In this document: positions 1-9,671 of the stretch, one piece after another
Numbering within the stretch: position 1 is the first letter of the stretch
Layout: every line of letters starts with the position of its first letter
DNA from: Kalaharituber pfeilii
Taxonomy: Eukaryota; Ascomycota; Pezizomycetes; Pezizales; Pezizaceae
Direction of reading: 5' to 3'
Length of the DNA stretch: 64,000 nt
Assembly: GCA_015179045.1 (NCBI GenBank)
Contig: WHUZ01000051.1
Location: 248,001 to 312,000 of the forward strand
The notes under the pieces: model-generated
Told to the model about the DNA's origin: nothing
Databases searched by the model: none
The model's input: the letters and a program-made list of their open reading frames with translations, nothing else
Made by a program: the position numbers and the translations under genes

Positions 1-11
1 TCCGCGGCTAT

Positions 12-417
12 CCTATCGACCATTACAAGATTTAGACAATCGCCGGCTGGTATCGACTCTGGCAGGCATTATTGGAAACAAAGGACTGAAAGAATGGAGA
101 TACGGGATAGGGAAGGCGGACTCACCCGAGTGCAGATGGTGCGGGAAGGCTCCTGAGAACCTCATGCATATAACAAACGGCTGCAAACCGTGGAAGGACA
201 GAATGATAAACGGGGCGGACGGACTTAGACAACCAAAGGGGGGGCAGCGGAAGTAGTCAAGGCGTTGCTTTGGGCAGGAGAAGAGTGACGGGATGAAGCT
301 ATACCTGAGTTTAATTATTTCATATCGTGTAACCATTTATGTCTCTAAATAAACCTCGCCATAGCCTTACAGGCGACATGCGAGTAATGGAAAAAAAAAA
401 AAAAAAAAAAAAAAAAT
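12..417 (+). mobile_element. T1 LINE, 5'-truncated 3' end
   Basis: Only the C-terminus of ORF2 remains: the stretch after RNase H, with the zinc finger CRWC...H...C (about 60-200) and a stop near 256. A 3' UTR, the T1 tail (CGCCATAGCC...) and a 26-nt poly(A) at 391-416 follow. The 11-bp duplication tccgcggctat flanks it at 1-11 and 422-432, so this is a complete insertion event, truncated at its 5' end. Confidence 0.9.
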
Positions 418-432
418 TTACTCCGCGGCTAT

Positions 433-953
433 GCACTCCGTGACTGCAGACATCTTTCCTTTTGCAACTCCTCGCTTAATAGACATCTTAGAATATATAT
501 CTCCGTGCTTCTAGAGAGGTCCTCTATATGGTGGCGTGACACTCCATGGACGCTAGGGCCCGACACACTCTCACATGCAAGGCCCTTTCAGCTCAGGTTT
601 CCGCTCTCCAACACCAGTGGACAATTTTGATATACATGTCAACTTCATTCAATTTCACAGTTCTAAATTCTAAATCATCAATTTTTGGGACTCATTTCGA
701 GGTATGCTGCGTTTTTCCGTCTACTATGACCTCACCACCACCACAAGCTTTTAACTCAAGCGTTGTTGAATAGTACTAGTATTTACAGTACCACAAAGCT
801 CCATCTGGATACACTCGGTGTTTTTGAGGAGGGTAATAACAAACTTAAGGGCTTGTATGTGGGAATCCGCTTCAAGGAAGTATGCCTGCCTTGCCCCTGG
901 GTGATTGACCCTATACCATCATATCTAACCTTCCTCGACAATGCCTAGTTAAA
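433..953. other. Intergenic, upstream of membrane-protein gene
   Basis: No recognisable gene or repeat. AT-rich with CCACCACCAC-type simple sequence near 732. It presumably holds the promoter of the gene starting at 954. A 61-codon ORF at 763-948 has no recognisable features and ends just before that start codon. Confidence 0.4.
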
Positions 954-2798
954 ATGGACACTACTGGTTTCGCGCGAGAGCATTATCACCTCATCAGACC
1001 TTTCACGATGCCTGGTCCCTCCGGTGGGAAAAGCGCAATAGCCGTCCCTGCATCATTTGAACTGATGATTATTTCGGCTTATACAATTCTCGTTGGAAGT
1101 ACTTTCATGGCATGGTGGATCATTATAGCTGTCACCATTTCCATGGTTGCACCAAAAAACTTCCGTGAATGTAGAGCAATCAAGCTTGTTGGCGCTTGCA
1201 GTATGACTGAGCCATTTCAAGCTGCCTCTCTTTTGGCAGGACTCTGCTGTAGTATGGTTATCACAAGATGCAGCAAACGCAAAGCCGTTCGTACAACCCG
1301 ACCGTACTCAGAAGATTTGACAACTTTATCGGATGCGCAATACTGGAGAGAGTTGTTCACAGGTTTCGCTATAATGCTACTCGCATTTGGAATCATGGTT
1401 GGAGGTATTATTGGTGGAATTTATCTTCCTAAAAAGCTAATTATTGGACAAGTGGCACCGGTGAATAATACGATGGTGTTTACCGCACCTTTCAATTATT
1501 ATGATAGAGAATCTAATGACCCTTTTCGAGTTTTTGTTGTGGTTACTACGAAGGGTATTGGACGGGCAGTCTCCACGATAGATTCTTCCGGGTCAAAGCT
1601 GGAATCAGAACTGGAAAAGGTTGTGCATTTCGACAAGAAACCGACAAAGGAGGGACCTAATGGTGAGGAAGGTTACAACATTACATATAGCTTTCGTGTC
1701 CACAGCTATGACATGGGCTTACAACATCTACATGGCTTGTCCGTCAGCATTACTGGAAAGTGTTACTTCGAGTATGGCTGGTATAAACAGTTAGTTCCTG
1801 GCAACGCAACCTTTCGACCCAAAGATGTATATACCGGTACCGGCTTTGAGGATAAGGATACCATAGTGGTCGATGTGCAAACCGACAAAGTTGAACCTTT
1901 GACGCTGCAATACGGCTGGCGTGGGAAGGGTAATTATTCAGACGGTGTTCCCAAGTTACCTTTTGCAATAGTACCAAGGACACAAGGGCGAAGCTCAATG
2001 TCTGCAAGCCGAGACCCTTGGTATCTCACGACAACATATAACCATACTTCAGGGGAATACAATGTACTTCCCGGAAGACCGCCACTGTATTGTAATGAGG
2101 AGCGTGCTTGGAGTTATCGTGGGTCATATCTAGGACCCGACCTAGCAGTCTATCGTTATCTCAACATTTCTAATTCTATCCGAATCGATCGAAGCAAAAG
2201 ACTCGCCAGAAATATGCCGGATATCCCCACTGGAATATGGACCCTTCTCAGCGATATCTATCCCTGGGGAATAGTTAGTAGCATGTTTCAGTTGCACCAC
2301 TCCGGAAAATTGGAATCTAGTTGGCGAACTAACGTCCTTTCTGACAAGTCTGTTATTGACGGTGAAAGTTCCTCAGCCTACAGCGATGTCAAGCGCATGG
2401 CCTATGCTGCATATTTGAAATATCGAAATGTTGTGAGGGATGCAGCCCTGTCCTATGTGGGTGTCGAGCAACTGGGTCTATCTGATTACCCTAATGCCAT
2501 GCGAGATGAGAACCAAAATCCTTTTCCTGGCACAGGGGATTTCGTAGTCCCGAGCGACAATGTCAGAACCCTCCGTCTCCAGGTCGTGGTTGCTATCCCG
2601 GCAGTTGCGGCTTTTTCGTGGGTTATAGTTGCAGTTGTTACGTTCCAGGAGCGACGCAGGGCCAAAGAACGTTTGGTTCCCACGGGAATTATACACACGG
2701 AGCTTGTGCCACTGCACTCACCGTTACTAGGGCATATGGAGGCTGTCCAATCGGCATCCAGGCGAAATCAAGATATTAGGTATAGTACGAGGTTGTAA
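954..2798 (+). CDS. Uncharacterised fungal membrane protein, 614 aa, single exon
   Basis: The function is not recognised. The start ATG has a good context (aaaATGG) and the frame is open for 614 codons without introns. Three hydrophobic segments lie near residues 35-65, 85-108 and 134-160, and one more near 552-577. Between the third and fourth lies a polar domain of about 390 residues with several N-glycosylation sequons (NNT, NIT, NAT, NYS, NHT, NIS), which suggests it faces the lumen or outside. The short C-terminal tail is basic (QERRRAKER) after the last membrane segment. This layout (N-terminal helix cluster, large extracytoplasmic domain, one C-terminal helix) is common among uncharacterised Pezizomycotina membrane proteins. 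It is probably a real host gene, as the frame is undamaged and no repeat overlaps it. Confidence 0.8.
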   Translation: MDTTGFAREHYHLIRPFTMPGPSGGKSAIAVPASFELMIISAYTILVGSTFMAWWIIIAVTISMVAPKNFRECRAIKLVGACSMTEPFQAASLLAGLCCSMVITRCSKRKAVRTTRPYSEDLTTLSDAQYWRELFTGFAIMLLAFGIMVGGIIGGIYLPKKLIIGQVAPVNNTMVFTAPFNYYDRESNDPFRVFVVVTTKGIGRAVSTIDSSGSKLESELEKVVHFDKKPTKEGPNGEEGYNITYSFRVHSYDMGLQHLHGLSVSITGKCYFEYGWYKQLVPGNATFRPKDVYTGTGFEDKDTIVVDVQTDKVEPLTLQYGWRGKGNYSDGVPKLPFAIVPRTQGRSSMSASRDPWYLTTTYNHTSGEYNVLPGRPPLYCNEERAWSYRGSYLGPDLAVYRYLNISNSIRIDRSKRLARNMPDIPTGIWTLLSDIYPWGIVSSMFQLHHSGKLESSWRTNVLSDKSVIDGESSSAYSDVKRMAYAAYLKYRNVVRDAALSYVGVEQLGLSDYPNAMRDENQNPFPGTGDFVVPSDNVRTLRLQVVVAIPAVAAFSWVIVAVVTFQERRRAKERLVPTGIIHTELVPLHSPLLGHMEAVQSASRRNQDIRYSTRL

Positions 2799-3286
2799 CC
2801 ATGAACAGTTCGGTCGGTTTGGGTTAAATGGTATTTCATGGCTTTATTGGTGAGGGAAACGGATTGCTATTCCTGTGCTTACTTGAGTTTGGTGTCTTTA
2901 CTTATTCACATTGTTGGGGGAATGTATGTTCAATGGTCAGGTTTTGGAGTTGAGACGCAGGAATGAATGGACTTTCTGCTTCGAAGCGATTGGTTTCCTT
3001 CTTTTTTTGTATTTTTCTTCCACGTGAGGGTGTTACCAATGCAACTGAGCGATATATCATAGCAAGCATCCTGGGCAACAGTGAACCCTATAGTCTATTT
3101 TTAAATATAATTATTCATATACCGCCTACGGGCCATGAGGAAACACGGAAGCTTAACGAATGTGTCATTCCATGCTCTGATCATGTACCAACAGGGAGGG
3201 CCAGAAGGTGAAAGTGAGATCCTACATGGAAAGGGGATATCTCGACCCGTGTTAACCTGCTGATGCGATCGAGAGGATATACAGAC
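2799..3286. other. Intergenic, 3' of membrane-protein gene
   Basis: No gene or repeat recognised. It probably contains the 3' UTR of the upstream gene; short T-rich tracts only. Confidence 0.4.
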
Positions 3287-3341
3287 AACCTGTCATATTG
3301 GATAAGCTTGGGCTGGCAAATCTTACGCAATATGACAGGTT
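3287..3341. repeat. 14-bp inverted repeat (hairpin)
   Basis: The arms aacctgtcatattg (3287-3300) and caatatgacaggtt (3328-3341) are perfectly complementary around a 27-nt loop. It lies directly upstream of a TGTTCTGG-type TIR fragment. It may be the footprint of a small foldback element. Confidence 0.6.
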
Positions 3342-3356
3342 ATCCAGTATAGCAGG

Positions 3357-3495
3357 TGTTCTGGCCCACCGACGAACTTTTTTTGTGTTCGCAAACCGGC
3401 CAAGCCGATTCGCGAACATCTGGCTCAGCAGGGAACATAAATGTACCTCTATGTACCTGTATATACTCCCACTTATATGTCTCCGAGCCATAAGG
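3357..3495 (+). mobile_element. Fragment of TGTTCTGG TIR element
   Basis: It begins tgttctggcccaccgacgaa and continues through the GGTTCGCGAACCGG-like palindromic stretch to the 'gaacat-aatgtacct' segment, as do the copies at 42870, 43643 and 47613. The opposite terminus is not found here, so only one end is present. Confidence 0.6.
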
Positions 3496-3567
3496 ACTTC
3501 GGTCCAGGGACCCTGCCATGACGAACAGCTGCAAGCGGGGTTACGTGAAATCAAAAAAAAAATGGCA
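3496..3567 (+). mobile_element. T2 retro-tail (solo 3' end)
   Basis: Ends with ccctgccatgacgaacagct, a CAAGCGGGGTTACGTGA-like segment and a short poly(A). The same 37-nt tail occurs at 9523-9587, 50961-51022 and 57480-57573. No clear TSD was found here. Confidence 0.6.
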
Positions 3568-3895
3568 CAATGAGCTGCATGTGACAGGTATGGCGGGCCC
3601 AACCTGCCGGCACGAGATGGGGCAGAATGAGCTGAACTTGATAGGTTTGGCAGGCCCTATTCGACAGCGTGAGATGAGCCAGAATGAGTTGAATTTCACA
3701 TGAATTGCAGGCCTGACCTGACGGTACGAGATGATACAGAATGAGCTGAATTTGATAGATGTGGCAGCCCCGACGTGCCAGCGTGAGATGAGTTGGAATG
3801 AGCTCAATTTGACAGGTATGGCAGATCCGACCTGCCAGCGTGAGATGAGGTGAAGTTGACAGGTATGGCTGGCCTGACCCGAGGATGCCCTTACA
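3568..3895. repeat. Minisatellite, about 60-bp unit, about 5 copies
   Basis: Diverged direct repeats of the form gacaggtatggcrggccc...gcgtgagatgagycagaatgagctgaat. It runs directly into the LINE fragment starting near 3885. An open frame across it is probably a by-product of the repeat. Confidence 0.8.
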
Positions 3896-4634
3896 AGCCG
3901 ATTCACTGAACTACTGATCATCACAGACTCTAAGACCGCAATAACCAAGCTACAAAGGATCGCCGAAGGGGAACCAACACACAAAGGAGCAGCACAGCGA
4001 GTAAGGGAGGCTTGGGACCGGAGAAATGAAAGGAGCGACCTTGATATAGCGGTAATGTGGGTCAAAGGTCATAAAGGAATCCCAGGTAACACTGAAGCAG
4101 ATCGAGCAGCCAAGGTTGGAACACAGCTGCCATATCAGAACGAGATTGTCACGGAGGACGGGATGAGACAAGAGGCCAAAGCAAGGAGAGCGGCCGAAAG
4201 AAACAGACTGCATATGTCATATAGGCCACTACGCAGACTAGGCAATAGGGTCGCAACGCTAGCTGGCATCCTTGGAGGCAAGGGCCTCCGGCGCTGGAAA
4301 TTCAAGGTAGGTCGGCATAGCTGACAGCCCGGAATGCCGGTGGTGCGGCGAGGCTGAAGAAACGACCCTTCATATATTGTCTCAATGTAGAGTCTGGAAG
4401 CAGAGATGCCCAAGGGTGGATTGTACAGACCCTTGGGTGACCAAGATGAAGGGGAGGGCATTCGGGGAGTGATAGGAATTTTGGAATGGGCGAGGGGTTA
4501 GCCCCGGGGATTTACTTCTATTTTTCCGTACTTGTACTTTGTTTTGATGTAACTAGACCTCGCCATAGCCCATAGGGCGGCACGCGAGTATTGATATAAA
4601 AAAAAAAATGATATAAAAAAAAAACAAAAAAAAG
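3885..4634 (+). mobile_element. T1 LINE, 5'-truncated, frameshifted
   Basis: Contains the end of the RNase H domain (ITDSKTAITKLQ, then WVKGHKGIPGNTEADRAAK) and the C-terminal CRWC...H...C finger. A frameshift near 4305-4325 separates the two. The T1 tail cgccatagcccatagggcgg (about 4562-4581) follows, then an A-rich end interrupted by a second gatat motif. No intact ORF remains. Confidence 0.85.
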
Positions 4635-4729
4635 TATATATGTAGCATTGTGTATGATTTGTACACAATCAAGTCAAACTCCCGGGGGCTCTTCTGCCTT
4701 TTTCCTTCCGCATCCCGCAACCTCGCAGC

Positions 4730-4730
<1 letters not shown>
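4635..4730. other. Intergenic spacer
   Basis: Short sequence between LINE debris and a poly(A)-only insertion; nothing recognised. Confidence 0.3.

Positions 4731-4761
<31 letters not shown>
4731..4761 (+). mobile_element. Poly(A)-only insertion with TSD
   Basis: About 29 A residues (plus one flanking base each side) sit between exact 11-bp copies of acctcgcagcg at 4720-4730 and 4762-4772. The duplication marks it as a retrotransposition product rather than slippage. The source RNA cannot be named because no tail sequence is left. Confidence 0.75.
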
Positions 4762-4762
<1 letters not shown>

Positions 4763-4889
4763 CCTCGCAGCGATGCGCCATACATTGAACTAGCCTACAT
4801 TTCTCACGTCACATATCCGGGATCATCTACACTGATTCAACCTGTATCCGCTTATCCCCTCCGAACGCAAAACCTAGTATGCTCCGTCT

Positions 4890-5160
4890 TGTTAACCCCC
4901 CAAATTAGAGACTTGGAGCTCATTCTGACCTACCAAGTTCTAGTGAGCGGCACGAGCTGGCCTGGCATGAGCTCGAGCTCTGGCTCGAGCTTAAGACAGG
5001 CAAGATATGCTAGTGTTTCTCTTGACGGCTCGCTAAAATGATGGCTCACTAAAATGCTCAGCCAGCGCACGGTTTCATAGTCAACTGTAAATACTGAATA
5101 TGGTAATACATTAGAGACTCGGAGGTCATTCCAACCAGCTAACAAGTTCTATAAATATTA
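4890..5160. repeat. Repeat R3 with CTCGAGC-rich block
   Basis: Contains a GAGCGGCACGAGC terminus, a GC-rich block of overlapping GAGCTCGAGC words, and 'ctcgctaaaatg'. A roughly 40-bp segment around agagacttggagctcattct is repeated in diverged form near 5110-5155. The same units recur at 30016-32195, so this is a dispersed element, probably a non-autonomous DNA transposon. Confidence 0.5.
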
Positions 5161-5564
5161 AAAGTGATTCAATTACATAGACCTATATCAAGTCTGTTAC
5201 GTTTAATATCTTTCAAGGTCTCTAGGAGATAAGTTGTACATTTTAAAAGTGTATTTATAGGCCTCTCTATTCTTTCTATCCTCTTGAAATTCTTTTCTCT
5301 TTACCAGTATCCAATATCAAGACTTCGGAACTCATACTACGCTTCGAGACCCTTAATCCTCATACTATACTTCAAGCACTTTATCAATATGGCAACCAAT
5401 TCTACCACAATTCGTGATGCCTTTCTTGCCAGCCTAGCTGGCAGATATTCTTCAGTTAAAGACCAGCATACTATCTTGAACTCTCATCATCATAGTTACC
5501 TGTATGAAAGATGTATGATTTTGCGGCGAAAAGTATCAGATACTGAGCACGAGATTTGTGTATG
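5161..5564. other. Intergenic, left of Ginger-like element
   Basis: AT-rich sequence. A 155-codon ORF (5284-5751) crosses the transposon boundary and has no recognisable domain; I do not call it a gene. Confidence 0.3.
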
Positions 5565-6006
5565 TGTTCCAGGCCACTCATTTCGAAAGTTTATTCATTA
5601 CTGGCCCGGGCCACTGAATAAATGGCTGATTCACTACTGGCCCCGGCCATTCATTTCGCATGCATGCTTAGAATTCACGCGCGGCAAAATTAAGTATTTA
5701 TGCGCGACAATGTTCTCGCTCCTAAGCGCGACAATAAATTACCGTAAATGACAATAATTAAAATGAGTTCACACAACAAAAAATTAAAGCATCTAAAACC
5801 CTCCTCCAGCAATTAATCTCCCTCTCTAACAGTTCTAGATAATACATCATGGCAAAATAAGAAGAGATAATAAGAGTAAATAGAACACACTGAGATTAGG
5901 AAATGCATGAGAAAAAATATATTAAAGGAACCAAAAAAAAACAAAAAAACTGCCCAGCTTCATCAAGAATATAAACTTCAATACAAGATTAAGTTATACC
6001 AAAATT

Positions 6007-7855
6007 CTAATTATTAGTTGATGATGAAATCTGATTATTAAGGCACTGACTCTGAGACTGCTCACCATGACAATAAATAGAACATACTCTATTCTTGCGA
6101 ACACATCCACATCGCTGAGTATCACATAACCCTGTACATGAACATTTTCCTAAAGGTACTATATTAAAATCTGAACCTAGCTCCTGGCGAGCTGCTTCAC
6201 GTAAGGAAATAGATGGCAGTGCCGTGTTAGCTGGAAAGATTCTAATACTTGAAGTTCAGGTAAGACTTTAGCAAGGTATTTCGCTGAATAGTAGCGATTT
6301 ATAATACCATAGCGAGTTTGAAGTTTATATCGATCTCCATAAATCTTATGGATCACAAGACCAAAAAGAGGTCGATTATTAATTGGGGTTCGGTCCAGTT
6401 GATGAATTTTGACTGTAACTAGCTCTCCAATATCAAAGGTGTCAGCAGATACACGATTGTTATAGCGAGTAGCCATATGAGCCCGATTTTGCTCTGTTTG
6501 CTGCTGAACTGCCTGCATCATTTGGCTATGTTGCTTTTGTAGCATATTATCAATCACACGCTGCTCCTGTCGAAATTGAGAATCTTCAAATGACTCATGT
6601 GATAGTGTTGCTGGAGATGGTAGATTGAGTTCATCTTCAGAACTACTACTAGACTCATCATGAGGGTCATTTGAAGAGAATTGGGTATTCGTATTGTCTC
6701 TAGATTCTCGTGAGGCTGGTAGTTGACCTATACGTCGATTAAATACAACTTCGTAAGGAGAACGTCGAAGTACTTCATGACATTGGGCATTGATTGCCAT
6801 AGTAATATCTGTCAATAGTGTAGACCATGCTTGTGTTCCTCGCTCTTGCATTAAGGCTTGTAGTTTTCGTTGAACCACAGAATTACCTTGTTCTACAAGG
6901 CCTTGGGTTTGTGGAGCACGAGGAGCTCCATTAATTAATTTAATACTATATTGTTGGAGTAACTAATAAATTAAATTTTAGTAATATTCTTATACTCAAC
7001 TTTATAAATCTATAAAAGTACTTACCTGTCGTACAGCCCCCCTAAACTCATTACCATTATCACATTGGATAATAGTAGGTGGTCCTAAGTATTGAATCCA
7101 GACAAGCAATTCTCTAGCTACCCCTTCTGCTTGCTTTGTCTTTAATGCTCGAATAATAGAGTACTTGCTATAGTGGTCTTTCATATGTAAGATCCATTTA
7201 TATTCGCCGTCTGGTATATTTGACATGTCAATTAGGTCTATTTGAACCCGCTCAAAGGTTTGATTGACAACAATCGGCTGTAATGGAGGGCGTGTAGAAG
7301 ATGGTCTATTCAAAGTGCATATTTTACAACGCCGGACCATCCATATAACCTATTATAGTATTAATTAAAGCTTTATATTTAGAAAATTACTAATGGTTCA
7401 TACCTCATCTTTATTAATACCATAATAGCGGTCTTTAACTTCATGATATGTCTTGTTCTTTCCTGGATGAGCGAGTCTGCAATGAACTTCTTGAATAACA
7501 TCAAATACATGCTCTTCCGAAATTACTTCTCTTTCATTAGGAAGTTGTGGAGGTTGTGCCCGACGTAAGAGAATTCCATTTTCACCGATTCTAGAACTCT
7601 ATTCATCTATTAGTATTATGAATAAAAAAACAACTTGATCTGTAATACCCTAGCTAAAATTCGAGCATGATGTTCCTCATTATTTGAGGCATGTAGCTCT
7701 GGATTCAGTACAAATCGTCTAATTGTACGTAGTCTGGTAGGGTCAATACGGTATCGGTTGGTATGATGTTGAGCTTGGATATAAAGTTGAAATTCTTGCC
7801 GGAGCTCTGGCGAAAAAGCGACAATATTCTCAATATCGTTTGCTGTGCCTGCCAT
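6007..7855 (-). CDS. Ginger-like DDE integrase/transposase, four exons, one frameshift
   Basis: It would cut and join the transposon ends. My model: exons 7855-7649, 7598-7404, 7349-7026 and 6962-6007, joined in phase by three short GT-AG introns (51-63 bp). Exon 2/3 carries an HHCC zinc-binding motif (VHCRLAHPG...CKIC). Exon 3 begins the RNase H-fold core with Asp in QIDLIDMS and Asp in QCDNGNEF; exon 4 supplies the Glu in GLVEQGN, so the triad is complete. The sequence closely resembles the integrase region of animal KRBA2 and related Ginger proteins. The frame stops at 6177, but a one-base shift near 6255 restores a tail of about 80 residues, SISLREAAR then a cysteine-rich block (CSCTGLC...CGC...C...CH), ending at 6007. 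That tail also exists in KRBA2-type proteins. The frameshift makes this copy probably inactive unless it is a sequence error. Confidence 0.75.
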
Positions 7856-7859
7856 AGTA

Positions 7860-8125
7860 AAATAGTAATAGCAGTAAGCGATAGCAGCGAGCAGTGGCAG
7901 CGAGCAGTGGAAGTGAGCGATGGCAGTGAGTGATGGCAGTGAGCGATGGCAGTGAGCAATAGCAGAGAGTGATAGCAGTGAGCGATAGCAGAGAGTGATA
8001 GCAGAGAGCGACTGATGGCAGGGAGCGATAGCAGGCAGTGATAGCAGCGAGCGATAGCAGAGAGTGATAGCAGAGAGCGATTGATGGCAGGGAGCGATAG
8101 CAGGCAGCGATAGCAGGCGAGAGTA
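7860..8125. repeat. Minisatellite of GATAGCAG/GATGGCAG units
   Basis: Short direct units of about 10-12 bp (gcgatagcagagagtgatag and variants) just upstream of the integrase start codon, inside the Ginger-like element. ORFs across it are by-products of the repeat. Confidence 0.8.
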
Positions 8126-8715
8126 ATGGCAGTAGCAGAGAGTAATAGTGAGAGATAAAGAAAGAATTACTTATTGTAGTAAGTATCACAATGTCCAGGG
8201 GCCAGGGTCGGTAGTAACGTAGCATAGGAGTGAAAGCTATGTAAGGTACTGTACCGGATGCTTGTGAATGCTAGAGTAGCTACGTACCTCAGGTCCTTGA
8301 ACTGAGCTTTAAATACTTGAAAAAATAAACAATATCAAATGAATTATACAAAATAGTCCATAGCAATAGAATCTTCTCACTATCTAAGTGCTTTGATCTT
8401 TGTACAAGCGCTTTGATCACGATGTTAAGCGAGCATCACGAAATGAACCGCCAGCCTCAGGCCAGTAATGATAAGCGAGAGCTCAAGCGAGCGCTCAAGC
8501 GGCTCAAGCGAGTGTCACGAAATGAACTGCCCAGGCCAGTAATGGACAAGTCTTCCGAAATGAGTGGCCCGGAACATATGCATTGTTCCAAGACTTGGCA
8601 GGTTAAGAGCCGCACAACAACTACATCATAGAACCCACAACCTTCGACAGTAACGTAGGGGGAAAGCGATAACATCAATACCCAACAGAACGTTGTCCCG
8701 TGATCCTCACTAGTC

Positions 8716-8950
8716 ATGTGGAGCAATCAGAGAACTCGAGTATGCAAAATTCACTTCACCAGTCGAGGTGTCCTATCCCACTCATACTGGTCGGACTTCA
8801 GCCATTTCCCTCCTAATCTCACTCTGACTGGTTTTGAATCTGCCTGAGCTTCGAGTGTACTTTGCTCCTCTACGTATATCACAACCGAACTAGTGATTTT
8901 CCCCTCATCTATGAGTTTCAGGCCATAGTGGAGTCTACCCCGTCACCTCC
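8716..8950 (-). pseudogene. LINE-type ORF1 fragment
   Basis: The minus strand encodes EGKITSSVVIYVEE, then VRLGGKWLKSDQYEWDR and a stop near 8750. The same protein end occurs at 38137-38421 and in the 48083 and 9024 elements. No T1 tail follows here, so this is an older remnant. Confidence 0.6.
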
Positions 8951-9023
8951 CGGGGTGAGCCTTGGTCTCGTTTCTGACTCTTAAGGCTGAGACGGCCTTA
9001 TATACCCCTTTTAGGGCCACTAT

Positions 9024-9260
9024 TTTTTTTTTTTTTTTTTTTTTTTATATCAATACTCGCAGGCCGCCCGAAGGGCTATGGCGAGGTCTTTATTAAAGGA
9101 GAGAAAGAAACGAAGAAGTCAACAACCCCAAACTAACTACTCTCAACCAACTACCTAACTACCTACATGTATTGCCCGCGAACTCCTCCATGATGCGGGT
9201 GGCGCCCGGTATCTCCTACTTACGTCCCCTCTCCGCCTCATACCGGACCGATCTGAGCTC
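9024..9260 (-). mobile_element. T1-tailed ORF1-only element, truncated
   Basis: Poly(T) at 9024-9046, then the complement of the T1 tail with loop variant GCCC-TTC-GGGC, an AATAAA-like motif, and the last codons of ORF1 (RYEAERGRK, stop). TSD agggccactat at 9013-9023 and 9261-9271. No reverse-transcriptase sequence lies between ORF1 and the tail. Confidence 0.85.
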
Positions 9261-9271
9261 AGGGCCACTAT

Positions 9272-9509
9272 GTGGATTGCGCCTTTGCACCTTAAGCCCC
9301 TTTGCTAAGCTTCCGCTCCCTTCAGGATAGCATGTATTGTCAATCACAGCTAGTGCGGTATATTCTGATGATTGCATACAAGGTCACGCTGTCGAATGGA
9401 GGAAGAGAGATTTAATCGCATGATGAGTGAAGTTAGCTACATACAGGATCCGCTACCACAATATACCTTGCGTTGAAACCCTGTCATCCACCTGAAAAAA
9501 GGGAATTAA
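9272..9509. other. Intergenic
   Basis: No gene or repeat recognised between two retro-insertions. Confidence 0.3.
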
Positions 9510-9518
9510 CACAATGCA

Positions 9519-9522
<4 letters not shown>

Positions 9523-9550
<28 letters not shown>

Positions 9551-9587
9551 CACGTGACCCCGCTTGTAGCTGTTCGCCATGGCAGGG
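9523..9587 (-). mobile_element. T2 tail-only insertion, 65 bp
   Basis: 28 T residues followed by the complement of the 37-nt T2 tail (gccatggcaggg at its end). TSD cacaatgcacctc (13 bp) at 9510-9522 and 9588-9600. Nothing upstream of the tail hairpin was copied. Confidence 0.9.
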
Positions 9588-9671
9588 CACAATGCACCTC
9601 AACTATCCACCATTTCAACATTTCCACTGCGTGGAGCTATCATAACTCTGGCGCACACAACAGGCTCAACT

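Larger units (their letters stand above)
5565..8576. mobile_element. Ginger-like DNA transposon, 3.0 kb
   Basis: The left end reads tgttccaggccactcatttc and the complement of the right end reads tgttccgggccactcatttc. Similarity continues for about 45 bp, and both ends carry subterminal CATTACTGGCC and GTTCATTTCG motifs. TATG flanks both ends (5561-5564, 8577-8580), a 4-bp TSD. Inside is one minus-strand gene for a DDE integrase of the Gypsy-integrase/KRBA2 type. TGT-starting TIRs, a short TSD and a Gypsy-like integrase are known features of Ginger elements. Superfamily placement is by motif, not by phylogeny. Confidence 0.85.

Noticed and set aside
3541..4065. 174-aa ORF with repeated LISRWQVG
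   Set aside because: Arises from the 60-bp minisatellite next to the LINE fragment.
7705..8225. ORFs rich in LLSLTAITHCH
   Set aside because: They are the minus-strand reading of a short-unit minisatellite.
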